A DNA stretch of 26,552 nt from a virus. The translations under genes and the position numbers were made by a program. Under the pieces are notes generated by a model, which was given only the letters and a program-made list of their open reading frames with translations, did not search any database and had not been told where the DNA came from. This document shows positions 6,564 to 13,783 of this stretch, one piece after another (position 1 is the stretch's first letter; the number at the start of each line of letters is the position of its first letter). The stretch lies in the IMG/VR virus record IMGVR_UViG_3300028025_002519, positions 1-26,552 of that record, one strand, 5' to 3'.

Positions 6564-7492
6564 CTACTACAGGTACCACATCTTTTAATCTAGACATGAA
6601 CGACCTCATTGAGGAGGCGTTTGAACGAGTTGGTATGGAAGTTCGGTCTGGTTATGATTTCCGTACTGCACGACGGTCTTTGAACTTGCTTACCATTGAG
6701 TGGGCAAACCGGGGTATTAATCTCTGGACGGTTGAGCAGGGTCAAATTGTTATGAACACAAGACAGGCTATTTATGCTCTGCCTGTGGATACGATTGATA
6801 TTCTAGATGCCGTGACTCGTACAAATAACGGTAGCCAGTCTAATCAGATTGACATTAATTTAAGTCGTATTAGTGAATCTACCTATATTACGATCCCAAA
6901 CAAAAATACCAGCGGACGTCCTATTCAGATGTGGATTAACCGCCAAAGTGGGGGTAGCTCTTCTCTTGCCCAAACAACCCTAAACGGTGGAATTGACGCA
7001 GATGACACAACTATTACCTTAGTTAATGCTGCTAACCTCCCAACTCAGGGGTTTGTCAATATTGACAACGAGACCATTGGCTATCAGAACATCGTAGGGA
7101 ATCAGATCTTAAACGCTTGGCGTGGTCAGAACGGTACCACAGCTGCGTCTCATTCAACAGCGGCAAGCGTGTTTAACAACCAGCTTCCTTCAATTAATGT
7201 CTGGCCTACCCCTAACCCACCAGGCAATCAATTTACTTTAGTTTATTACCGTATGCGTCGTATTCAAGATGCTGGTGGTGGTATCCGCACCCAAGATATC
7301 CCATTTCGTTTTATACCCTGCATGGTGGCAGGGCTTGCGTATTACCTTAGCATGAAGATTCCTGGTGTTGACCCCGGACGCATCCCAATGCTTAAATCCG
7401 ATTACGAACAACAATGGGACTTAGCTTCTACGGAAGATAGGGAAAAAGCCGCTATTCGCTTTGTACCTCGTAACTCGTTTTATTACAGATAA
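6560..7492 (+). CDS. Head-tail adaptor protein 1 (T7 gp11-like) with insert
   Basis: A 310-residue protein. The N-terminal helices (MNDLIEEAFERVGMEV and RRSLNLLTIEWANRGINLW, residues 13-55) and the segment after them (IYALPVDTIDILDAV) match the adaptor or tail-tubular fold of podoviruses, a ring docking under the portal and receiving the nozzle. The helical C-terminal part (PFRFIPCMVAGLAYYLSMKI, then YEQQWDLASTEDREKA) closes the fold. Residues about 131-206 form an inserted beta domain with FVNIDNETIGYQNIVGNQI and WRGQNGTTAASHS, common in phage virion proteins. Start ATG overlaps the previous stop by 4 nt. Adaptor assignment is from motif memory and context; a head-completion protein of another type is the alternative. 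Confidence 0.75.
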   Translation: MTTTGTTSFNLDMNDLIEEAFERVGMEVRSGYDFRTARRSLNLLTIEWANRGINLWTVEQGQIVMNTRQAIYALPVDTIDILDAVTRTNNGSQSNQIDINLSRISESTYITIPNKNTSGRPIQMWINRQSGGSSSLAQTTLNGGIDADDTTITLVNAANLPTQGFVNIDNETIGYQNIVGNQILNAWRGQNGTTAASHSTAASVFNNQLPSINVWPTPNPPGNQFTLVYYRMRRIQDAGGGIRTQDIPFRFIPCMVAGLAYYLSMKIPGVDPGRIPMLKSDYEQQWDLASTEDREKAAIRFVPRNSFYYR

Positions 7493-7497
7493 ATGAT

Positions 7498-7923
7498 ATG
7501 CCGAGTAAATTTGCTTCAGGTAAGTATGCAATTGCCGAATGTGACCGATGTGGTCAGCGGTATAAGCTTAAGGAATTAAAGATTCAGATATTAAAGACAA
7601 AACCGTATCAAGTTAAGGTATGTTCCTCTTGTTGGGATCCAGATCAGCCTCAGTTGTTATTAGGCTTGTATCCAGTAAATGACCCACAGGCGGTGCGGGA
7701 TCCAAGACCAGACGTAAGTTATTTAGTATCTGGACAAAGTGGTTTACAGATTAATATTACAGGTGTAGGCCCAGATGGGTTTGGTAGTCCAGAAATGGGT
7801 AGTAGAGTAATACAATGGGGTTGGAACCCTGTAGGGGGTAGTAGAGGACCCGATGCAGGATTAACCCCAAATGACTTGGTACAACAAGTAATTGTTGGTA
7901 CAGTAACGGTAACGACAACTTAA
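7498..7923 (+). CDS. Zinc-ribbon phage structural protein
   Basis: A 141-residue protein. An N-terminal zinc ribbon is visible: C15-x2-C18 and C42-x2-C45 separated by 23 residues, within AECDRCGQRYKLKELKI and VKVCSSCWD. The remainder is Gly/Pro/Val rich, with a RDPRPDVSYLVSGQSG segment and an end in VGTVTVTTT. A similar end, LGTVTVTTV, occurs in the small protein at 20450-20791. The gene starts 5 nt after adaptor 1 and is followed by two small basic proteins and adaptor 2, so it may be a neck component. The zinc ribbon is visible in sequence; the virion role is inferred from position. Confidence 0.6.
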   Translation: MPSKFASGKYAIAECDRCGQRYKLKELKIQILKTKPYQVKVCSSCWDPDQPQLLLGLYPVNDPQAVRDPRPDVSYLVSGQSGLQINITGVGPDGFGSPEMGSRVIQWGWNPVGGSRGPDAGLTPNDLVQQVIVGTVTVTTT

Positions 7924-7933
7924 GGAGTTAAAA

Positions 7934-8125
7934 ATGTATAAATCAGGCGCAGACGGCATTACCAAACAGGGCAAAACCAAAGGTAAAAACCTAGGTAATT
8001 CAGGTCCAACAGTAGCTATTGAAAAAGGTCCAAAACACAGCGGCTCTAAAGGCGGCAAAACCAATGCAGATATGAAAAAAATGGGTCGTGGTCTTGCAAA
8101 GATTGCTGCTCAAAAGAAAGGTTAA
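7934..8125 (+). CDS. Small basic protein with N-terminal GKTKG motif
   Basis: A 63-residue, very basic protein that begins with the shared element: MYKSGADGITKQGKTKGKNL. Elsewhere this element is at the C-terminus; here it opens the protein. The remainder is Lys/Gly-rich (IEKGPKHSGSKGGKTNAD, MKKMGRGLAKIAAQKKG) with a short helical end. Start ATG has TAAGGAG upstream at good spacing. It is separated from the main cluster by the adaptor and the zinc-ribbon gene, which suggests that the module is distributed across the virion operon. A DNA- or RNA-binding function fits the charge but is not shown. Confidence 0.6.
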   Translation: MYKSGADGITKQGKTKGKNLGNSGPTVAIEKGPKHSGSKGGKTNADMKKMGRGLAKIAAQKKG

Positions 8126-8127
8126 TC

Positions 8128-8391
8128 ATGGCTAAATTTTCTATGAAAAAAGGCGGCAAAGAAGTAGGACCTGCTGATGTTTATGCTGCACCGCACACAA
8201 TGGATGGTAAGAAAATAACTACAGTAAAGTCTGCTGTTACTAAGCCTGGGAATGGCGTGAATGAAGTTAACATGTCTGTTGCGGGTATTAGCAAAGGTAA
8301 CTACACCCCTGAAAACAAAAACGGTGCAATTAAGATTCGTGGTACTGGCGCAGCAACTAAGGGTGTAATGGCTAGAGGACCGATGGCATAA
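8128..8391 (+). CDS. Small basic protein with KKGGKE start and RGTGAATKG end
   Basis: An 87-residue basic protein 2 nt downstream of the previous gene. It opens MAKFSMKKGGKEVGPADVYA and ends AIKIRGTGAATKGVMARGPM plus A. The opening carries the KKGG element of the basic cluster; the ending resembles RGTGAATKG tails that I recall from small phage proteins. The middle contains HTMDGKKITTVKSAVTKPGN, likely a beta hairpin. The final ATA ATG overlaps the start of adaptor 2 by one base (8391). I assign it to the basic-protein group by composition and motifs. Function unknown. Confidence 0.6.
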   Translation: MAKFSMKKGGKEVGPADVYAAPHTMDGKKITTVKSAVTKPGNGVNEVNMSVAGISKGNYTPENKNGAIKIRGTGAATKGVMARGPMA

Positions 8392-9299
8392 TGAATTTCC
8401 AGCAGCTATCTGAAGCCATACAGGCGTACACGGAATCAACTGAGCAGTTATTTGTTCAGAACATTCCTAACTTTGTGCAACTCTGCGAAGAGCGGGTGTA
8501 TAACGCCGTTCAGATTCCTGCTATCCGTAAAAATGTCATTGGTAGCTTTACAAGTGGGGATACGTATCTTGCCTTGCCTGACGATTATTTGGCATCTTTC
8601 TCCCTTGCTGTAATTGATGCAAGCGGAAACTACGAGTATTTGATTGATAAAGATGTCAACTTTATTCGCCAGTCTTACCCAAATCCAACAACTGATACTG
8701 GCACACCTAGGTACTACGCTCAGTTTTTACCCTATACCTACATCGTTGGGCCGACTCCAGACGACAATTATCAGACCGAGCTGCATTATTACTACTACCC
8801 GACCACGATTGTTCAAGGTGGTCTTTCTGGTTTTGGTACGATTGTTGGGGGTTCTGGCTATACCAATGGGGTATACGAGAATGTGGCGTTAACAGGTGGT
8901 GATGGTTCAAATGGCACAGCTACAATAACCGTATCAGGTGGCGCAGTAACTGCAGTTACTTTAATAAACCCAGGATTTTTATATCTTGTAGGCAACTCTT
9001 TAAGCGCTGCTACCTCTACAATAGGGGGTACTGGAAGTGGATTCTCAGTGCCTGTAAATAATATTCAGAACGCAGCTGGCACTTCTTGGCTGGGTGATAA
9101 TTTTGAAAGTGTTTTGTTGTATGGTTCGTTGCGTGAGGCTATCATCTTCCAAAAAGGTGAACAAGACTTAGTTACATATTACGAGCAGAAGTACCAAGAA
9201 TCCTTAGCGTTACTCAGAGATTTGGGTGATGGTAAAGATAGACGCAGTGCTTATCGTGATGGACAATTACGATTACCTGTACCTGGACCCGTTAGATAA
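8391..9299 (+). CDS. Adaptor protein 2 (SU10-type adaptor fold) with insert
   Basis: A 302-residue protein. The N-terminal helices (FQQLSEAIQAYTESTEQLFV and FVQLCEERVYNAVQIPAIRK) followed by the YLALPDDYLASFSLAV strand region resemble the adaptor proteins of SU10/phiEco32-like podoviruses. Residues about 144-224 form an inserted Gly/Thr-rich beta domain (GGSGYTNGVYENVALTGGDG, TATITVSGGAVTAVTLINPG), a module common in phage appendages. The C-terminal helix (LYGSLREAIIFQKGEQD, then YYEQKYQESLALLRDLGDG) completes the fold. It starts at the one-base overlap with the previous stop. Together with the gene at 6560 this gives two adaptor-fold proteins; one probably docks on the portal and the other in a lower ring, but which is unclear. 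Confidence 0.75.
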   Translation: MNFQQLSEAIQAYTESTEQLFVQNIPNFVQLCEERVYNAVQIPAIRKNVIGSFTSGDTYLALPDDYLASFSLAVIDASGNYEYLIDKDVNFIRQSYPNPTTDTGTPRYYAQFLPYTYIVGPTPDDNYQTELHYYYYPTTIVQGGLSGFGTIVGGSGYTNGVYENVALTGGDGSNGTATITVSGGAVTAVTLINPGFLYLVGNSLSAATSTIGGTGSGFSVPVNNIQNAAGTSWLGDNFESVLLYGSLREAIIFQKGEQDLVTYYEQKYQESLALLRDLGDGKDRRSAYRDGQLRLPVPGPVR

Positions 9300-9301
9300 A
9301 T

Positions 9302-9326
9302 TTTTAGGAGCAAAAAATGGCAATTA
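9302..9326 (+). promoter_or_regulatory. Translation-initiation cassette, copy 1
   Basis: A 25-nt stretch covering TTTTAGGAGC, the A-run, the ATG and the first codons of the gene at 9317 is identical to 13784-13808. It includes a strong Shine-Dalgarno site, TAGGAG, with an A-rich spacer, suggesting efficient initiation. Confidence 0.6.
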
Positions 9327-9748
9327 CCCAAGCAATGGCGACAAGTTTCAAGGTTCAACTCTTGGAAGGTCAACACAATTTTTCAGCAAACACGTTTAAA
9401 TTAGCGCTATACACCAGCTCAGCTACTCTAAATGAGAACACAACTGCATACTCCACAAGCAACGAAGTGGCTTCTGCTGGTAACTACAGTGCTGGTGGCA
9501 ACACTTTATCAGTTAGCGTAACCCCAACTAATACTGGAAACGTAGCTTTTATCTCGTTTACTAATAGCTCTTGGGCAAATGCAACCATTACTGCTAATGG
9601 CGCTTTGATTTATAACGCTAACTTGGCAAATGCGGCTGTTGCTGTATTAGCTTTTGGTGGTGATAAGACATCGACTAACGGTACTTTTGCAGTGAATTTC
9701 CCAACTGCTGATGCAAGCAACGCTATTATTCGTTTGACCGCTTCGTAA
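9317..9748 (+). CDS. Small phage structural protein, tail-associated
   Basis: A 143-residue protein with little charge and many Asn, Thr, Ala and Ser. The layout KLALYTSSATLNENTTAYST, then EVASAGNYSAGGNTL, then GALIYNANLANAAVAVLAF and DASNAIIRLTAS is a recognised phage beta-rich protein found beside tail-fibre or baseplate genes; I do not know a demonstrated function. No signal or membrane segment. It has a strong AGGAG leader identical to that of the polyglycine gene at 13799 and lies 13 nt before the large fibre gene, so it is likely a fibre-adjacent virion protein. Confidence 0.65.
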   Translation: MAITQAMATSFKVQLLEGQHNFSANTFKLALYTSSATLNENTTAYSTSNEVASAGNYSAGGNTLSVSVTPTNTGNVAFISFTNSSWANATITANGALIYNANLANAAVAVLAFGGDKTSTNGTFAVNFPTADASNAIIRLTAS

Positions 9749-9761
9749 TTAGGAGAGCCTT

Positions 9762-12287
9762 ATGGCTTTGATTCTGAAAGATAGGGTTAAAGAATCCAGC
9801 TCTAGCTCTGGCACAGGCAGTATTACGCTTGGTGGTGCATTCCCTGGCTACCAGACTTTTAATGCCGCTATAGCTACTGGTTCTACCGTTTATTACACTA
9901 TCCATAACTTAACCGCTGGTGATGATGACGAGTGGGAAGTTGGTGTTGGTACATTTACGTCTCCAGCTACATTAAGTAGGGATACGGTTCTTTCATCTTC
10001 TGCTGGGGCGCCAACCAAAACTAATTTTACCGCTGGTGTAAGCGGCCTTGAAGTATTTGTAACCCAGCCATCTGAAGAAGCAGTTTATTTAAACAACGCT
10101 ACAGGCAAAGTTGAAATTGGTGGTAACGGCACAAATACAGTTACATTTACCAACATTAACACCACAAACTTAACGGCTACAACGGTAACACTTACAAACG
10201 GAACGATTACTACTAACGCTGCAAGTGCCACGGATATTACCAATAAGACTTATGTTGATGGGCTTTTCTCAACAGGTATTTCGTACCACGATCCTGTTTT
10301 AGTTGAAGAAGATGTAGCTTTAGACGCTGTGTATGTTCAGCCAAACGGTGCTAGTAACGGTGTAGGCGCAACACTTACAAATAACGCTGCTAATGCTGCT
10401 CTTATTGTTGATGGTGTAAGCGTATCTAACACAGCCCGTATTTTGGTTTATGCACAATCTAACGCAGTGCAAAACGGTGTATATACAGTCACTAATCCAG
10501 GTAATGCTTCTGCACAATGGGTTTTAACCCGTGCAACCGATGCCGATACCTTTGGTCTTGCTAATCCCAATACGCTAGGTCAGGGCGATGCGTTTTTTGT
10601 AACTTCTGGCGATACAGGTGCTGGACGTACTTATATATGTAATACACCAGGCACAATTACGTTTGGCTCAACTAATATTACGTTTGCAGAAATTAGTTCT
10701 TCTCAGATCTATGCAGCTGGTACAGGCTTAAACCTTGCCAACCTGACATTTAGCATTTCAAATACAGCGGTTACTGCAGCGCAATATGGCAATGATGGGG
10801 CTGTTGGACAATTTACAGTTAATGCCCAAGGCCAGCTAACTAACGCTGCTAACGTATCCATTAACGCTTCTAGTATCTCTGTAGGCACTTTAGCCAACGG
10901 AAGAACCACAGCAGCTTCAGCAAACGGTGCATCAACCATCGTAGCCCGTGACGCAAACGGCGACTTTACTGCTAATACCATTACGGCAACCACATCCAAC
11001 GCCACAACATTTAATGGTACAACAGGTTCGTTTACCAACGTGTCAGGCAACGGCGTAGCTCTAACGGCTATCAATGCCTCTAATGTTACCTCTGGTACTT
11101 TAGATAACGCCCGTACTACAGGCAACACGGCTAACAGCGCAAGCACAATAGTCCTTCGGGATGCAAATGGTAGTTTTGGGGCGAATATTATTTCTGGTGC
11201 TTTTAGTGGTGACGGTTCAGCAATTAACGCAATTAACGCTTCTAACATCTCGTCTGGGACAATTGATAATTCTCGTACTTCTGCAGCTTCTGCTAACGGA
11301 GCTTCAACTATAGTATTGCGTGATAGTTCTGGAGGCTTTGGTGCAGGCGATATTACCGCTAATTCTATCTCTGGTAATGGTGTAGCTTTATCTGCAATTA
11401 ATGCCTCTAATATTGCTTCAGGGACTATTGCAAATGCAAGAACGACTGCTGATACTGCTAATGGTGCTAGTACTATTGTCCTTCGTGGAGCATCTGGTGA
11501 GTTCGCTGCTGGGGCAATAACAGCTAATTCTATCTCTGGTAATGGTGTAGCTTTATCTGCAATTAATGCCTCTAATATTGCTTCAGGGACTATTGCAAAT
11601 GCAAGAACGACTGCTGATACTGCTAATGGTGCTAGTACTATTGTTGTACGTGACGCTGACGGGTCATTCGCTGGTAATGTAATAACTGGAACTACGGGTG
11701 CATTTACTAGTGTGTCTGGTAACGGGGTAGCCTTAACCGCAATCAATGCATCGAATATTACATCAGGCACGGTTGCTACAGCTAGGTTGGGTACTGGTAC
11801 GGCTAATAGTTCTACTTTTTTACGTGGCGACCAAACATATGCAACTGTTTCTGGTGGTATCACGCTTACTGACGATACAAGCACTAATGCAACTTATTAC
11901 CCATTATTAACTACGTCTACTTCTGGATCAATTAGTACAGCAAACGTATCTAGTAGTAAGTTAACTTATAACCCATCGACTGGTAACTTGGTTGCTACGA
12001 TCCACCATTCTTCTTCTGATGAACGCCTTAAAACAGACATTCAACCAATTCCAAATGCGTTAATAAAGATTAGTCAAATTAATGGTGTTACGTATTTGCG
12101 TACTGATACACCAGAAACTGTGCGACATACTGGTGTGATTGCCCAAGAAGTTGAAGCGGTACTACCAGAAGTCATTGCTATTGGACTTGATGGATATAAA
12201 GTTGTAGCTTATGGAAACATGATTGGTTTACTGGTTGAGGCTATTAAGGAGTTGAAGACCGAAGTTGATGCTCTGAAAGGTAAGTAA
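9762..12287 (+). CDS. Tail fibre with C-terminal S74 intramolecular chaperone
   Basis: An 841-residue tail fibre. Residues 1-110 (MALILKDRVKESSSSSGTGS, WEVGVGTFTSPATLSRDTVL) form a virion-attachment type module. Residues about 165-310 form a phage appendage beta domain (QNGVYTVTN, RATDADTF). Residues about 366-700 are a shaft of roughly 55-residue repeats (GNGVALTAINASNIxSGT). Residues 747-841 are a Peptidase S74 chaperone: S752 and K757 in SDERLKTDI fit the Ser/Lys pair, followed by HTGVIAQEVEAVLPEVI and a C-terminal coiled coil. In characterised relatives this domain trimerises the fibre and then cuts itself off before the Ser. Start ATG has GGAGAG upstream. Host-receptor binding is the likely job. 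Confidence 0.85.
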   Translation: MALILKDRVKESSSSSGTGSITLGGAFPGYQTFNAAIATGSTVYYTIHNLTAGDDDEWEVGVGTFTSPATLSRDTVLSSSAGAPTKTNFTAGVSGLEVFVTQPSEEAVYLNNATGKVEIGGNGTNTVTFTNINTTNLTATTVTLTNGTITTNAASATDITNKTYVDGLFSTGISYHDPVLVEEDVALDAVYVQPNGASNGVGATLTNNAANAALIVDGVSVSNTARILVYAQSNAVQNGVYTVTNPGNASAQWVLTRATDADTFGLANPNTLGQGDAFFVTSGDTGAGRTYICNTPGTITFGSTNITFAEISSSQIYAAGTGLNLANLTFSISNTAVTAAQYGNDGAVGQFTVNAQGQLTNAANVSINASSISVGTLANGRTTAASANGASTIVARDANGDFTANTITATTSNATTFNGTTGSFTNVSGNGVALTAINASNVTSGTLDNARTTGNTANSASTIVLRDANGSFGANIISGAFSGDGSAINAINASNISSGTIDNSRTSAASANGASTIVLRDSSGGFGAGDITANSISGNGVALSAINASNIASGTIANARTTADTANGASTIVLRGASGEFAAGAITANSISGNGVALSAINASNIASGTIANARTTADTANGASTIVVRDADGSFAGNVITGTTGAFTSVSGNGVALTAINASNITSGTVATARLGTGTANSSTFLRGDQTYATVSGGITLTDDTSTNATYYPLLTTSTSGSISTANVSSSKLTYNPSTGNLVATIHHSSSDERLKTDIQPIPNALIKISQINGVTYLRTDTPETVRHTGVIAQEVEAVLPEVIAIGLDGYKVVAYGNMIGLLVEAIKELKTEVDALKGK
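11358..11479 (+). repeat. Perfect 122-bp direct repeat, copy 1
   Basis: This 122-bp stretch is identical by direct comparison to 11523-11644, 165 bp downstream and in the same reading frame. It covers most of one shaft unit. Confidence 0.85.
11523..11644 (+). repeat. Perfect 122-bp direct repeat, copy 2
   Basis: Second identical copy of 11358-11479. The flanks differ (CCTTCG versus TGTACG just downstream), so the identity ends sharply. Complete identity amid otherwise diverged units indicates a recent duplication or gene conversion, or an assembly artefact. Confidence 0.85.
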
Positions 12288-12991
12288 TGTTTGCTGGCTT
12301 TCCCTACGGCGGTGCCCCGTTTGCCGATGTAGGCGATAGCAGCCTTGGTATTTCAGTACAGTTAACTGGTGTAACTGCAGTTGGTGTAGTAGGCACAGTT
12401 GACTTAAGTCTTGGATGTACAGTTGATTTAACAGGCGTAAATGCTGTAGGTGCAGTTGGTAGTGTAACGATTGTAGCTAATGGAAACGTTGTACCAACAG
12501 GTGTTAATGCTGTAGGTGTAATTGGCACGGTTGCGATAGTTGAAAGCGTTACGATTGAGTTAACAGGTGTAAGTGCAATTGGCACTTTAGGTAACGTAAC
12601 TGCAGCGGCTGGAGCAGAGGTAAATCTTACAGGCGTAAATGCAATTGGTGTAATAGGCACGGTTGATTTAAGTCTTGGATGTACGGTTGATTTAACTGGT
12701 GTTAGCGCTGTAGGCGTAATTGGTAACGTTTCAGTAATTGAAAGCGTCACTATTGATTTAACTGGTGTTTCGGCTATTGGCACCTTGGGTAATGTAACCG
12801 CAACGGCGGGAGCAAATGTTAATGTTACGGGTGTAAATGCTGTAGGTGTAGTGGGCACTGTAGATGCGCAAGCAAGTTCAGTAGTTAATTTGACTGGTGT
12901 GCGTACCAGGGTTAGACTTAACAGGACTAATGTTTGGAGTCTTATTGATACTGCGCAAACCCCAAATTGGACAGAAGTACAAGCAGCTTAA
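12287..12991 (+). CDS. 22-residue-repeat protein, fibre-associated
   Basis: A 234-residue protein. After a short opening (MFAGFPYGGAPFADVGDSSL) residues 24-199 consist of eight 22-residue units of the pattern VxLTGVxAVGxxGTVxxxxx, with a partial ninth unit. The regular hydrophobic/Gly spacing suggests a beta-solenoid or a stacked beta structure. The C-terminal 30 residues (RTRVRLNRTNVWSLIDTAQT) differ and may bind another component. The start overlaps the fibre stop by one base (TAATG), so it is translated with the fibre. A tail-fibre part, attachment or capping protein is likely by position; function unproven. Confidence 0.7.
   Translation: MFAGFPYGGAPFADVGDSSLGISVQLTGVTAVGVVGTVDLSLGCTVDLTGVNAVGAVGSVTIVANGNVVPTGVNAVGVIGTVAIVESVTIELTGVSAIGTLGNVTAAAGAEVNLTGVNAIGVIGTVDLSLGCTVDLTGVSAVGVIGNVSVIESVTIDLTGVSAIGTLGNVTATAGANVNVTGVNAVGVVGTVDAQASSVVNLTGVRTRVRLNRTNVWSLIDTAQTPNWTEVQAA
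12356..12883 (+). repeat. Eight tandem 66-bp units with higher-order pattern
   Basis: Units start at 12356, 12422, 12488, 12554, 12620, 12686, 12752 and 12818. Unit ends fall into types: DLSLGCT (units 1, 5), ESVT (3, 6) and a TLGNVTAxAGA form (4, 7), so parts of the array copy one another at three- or four-unit steps. Units 1 and 5 share a 17-bp exact stretch. Confidence 0.8.
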
Positions 12992-13000
12992 GGATAAATT

Positions 13001-13783
13001 ATGGCAAGTACATATTCGACAAGTTTAAAACTAACCCTGATCGGGGATGGCGATCAATCGGGTATTTGGGGACAAACAACCAATACCAACCTAGGCACCC
13101 TTTTGGAACAAGCTATTACTGGTGTTGAGAGTATTACGATGGTTGATGCAAACTACACGTTAACTAACTTTAACGGGGTAACAAACGAAGCTAGAAATGC
13201 TGTTTTGGTGGTTACTGGAACAAACAATGCCATCAGAGACTTAATTCCCCCAGTTGTAGAAAAGCTATATACCATCGTAAACAATACTACGGGTGGGTTT
13301 GCAATCCGTGTAATCGGTGGTTCTGGTACTGGTGTAAATATCCCTAACGGTGCTACGTGTCTTGTCTATTGCGACGGCACAAACTTTGTTAATGGGTTGT
13401 CTGGTTCTGCTGGTAACTTTAGTGTAAATGGCACTTTAACCGCCACAACTGCAAACGCCACAACATTTAATGGTACTACTGGTGCCTTTACTTCGATTTC
13501 TGGAAACGGCGTAGCCCTTACTGCTATTAATGCCTCTAATATTGCTTCGGGTACCGTAGCTACCGCTAGACTTGGTTCTGGTACAGCTAATAGCGCTACG
13601 TTTTTGCGAGGTGACCAAACTTATGCCGTACCCTCCGTGTCAGCAATTAACACAGCTAATTTTACAATTCAACAAGTTGGCAGTGCCTTGGTATTTCAAT
13701 ACAATGGTGCTAATGTAGCAGTAATGGATTCAGGGGGTAATCTCGCTTCTGCTGGAGAATTTACAGCTGGTGGCAGTGTTTAA
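13001..13783 (+). CDS. Second tail-fibre-like protein sharing the shaft module
   Basis: A 260-residue protein. The N-terminal part (MASTYSTSLKLTLIGDGDQS, GIWGQTTNTNLGTLLEQAI) is a known phage-appendage opening; the middle is beta-rich (VEKLYTIVNNTTGGFAIRV). Residues about 154-210 repeat the shaft module of the large fibre, including GNGVALTAINASNIASGTVA and TFLRGDQTY. The C-terminus (FTIQQVGSALVFQYNGANVA) differs and has no S74 domain. It has an AAGGA site 8 nt upstream. Likely a fibre or a fibre adaptor; the shared module suggests recombination between fibre genes. Confidence 0.75.
   Translation: MASTYSTSLKLTLIGDGDQSGIWGQTTNTNLGTLLEQAITGVESITMVDANYTLTNFNGVTNEARNAVLVVTGTNNAIRDLIPPVVEKLYTIVNNTTGGFAIRVIGGSGTGVNIPNGATCLVYCDGTNFVNGLSGSAGNFSVNGTLTATTANATTFNGTTGAFTSISGNGVALTAINASNIASGTVATARLGSGTANSATFLRGDQTYAVPSVSAINTANFTIQQVGSALVFQYNGANVAVMDSGGNLASAGEFTAGGSV

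Larger units (their letters stand above)
10855..11850 (+). repeat. Fibre shaft repeat region (units of about 54-60 aa)
   Basis: Successive units begin with an SGNGVAL- or SGDGSAI-type motif at nt 11043, 11205, 11370, 11535 and 11715, spaced 162, 165, 165 and 180 nt. A more divergent unit precedes them. Each unit contains AINASN, SGT, a TAN-AST-VLRD segment and an N- or G-rich link. They form the fibre shaft and probably a trimeric beta structure. Confidence 0.75.

Noticed and set aside
10855-11850. Possible CRISPR or satellite array in the repeat region
   Set aside because: Units are about 162-180 bp, in frame and code for fibre-shaft sequence; there are no short repeats with unique spacers.
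10709-11884. Long antisense open frame (391 codons) under the fibre gene
   Set aside because: It lies within the repetitive shaft region, mirrors its repeats in composition (Ala/Val/Pro-rich) and has no recognisable motif. The sense frame is a convincing fibre with an S74 domain. The absence of stops reflects codon bias and repetition.
12304-12858. Antisense open frame under the 22-residue-repeat gene
   Set aside because: It is a mirror of the 66-bp repeats, giving Thr/Pro/Val periodicity only; the sense gene overlaps its neighbours properly and is in operon phase.
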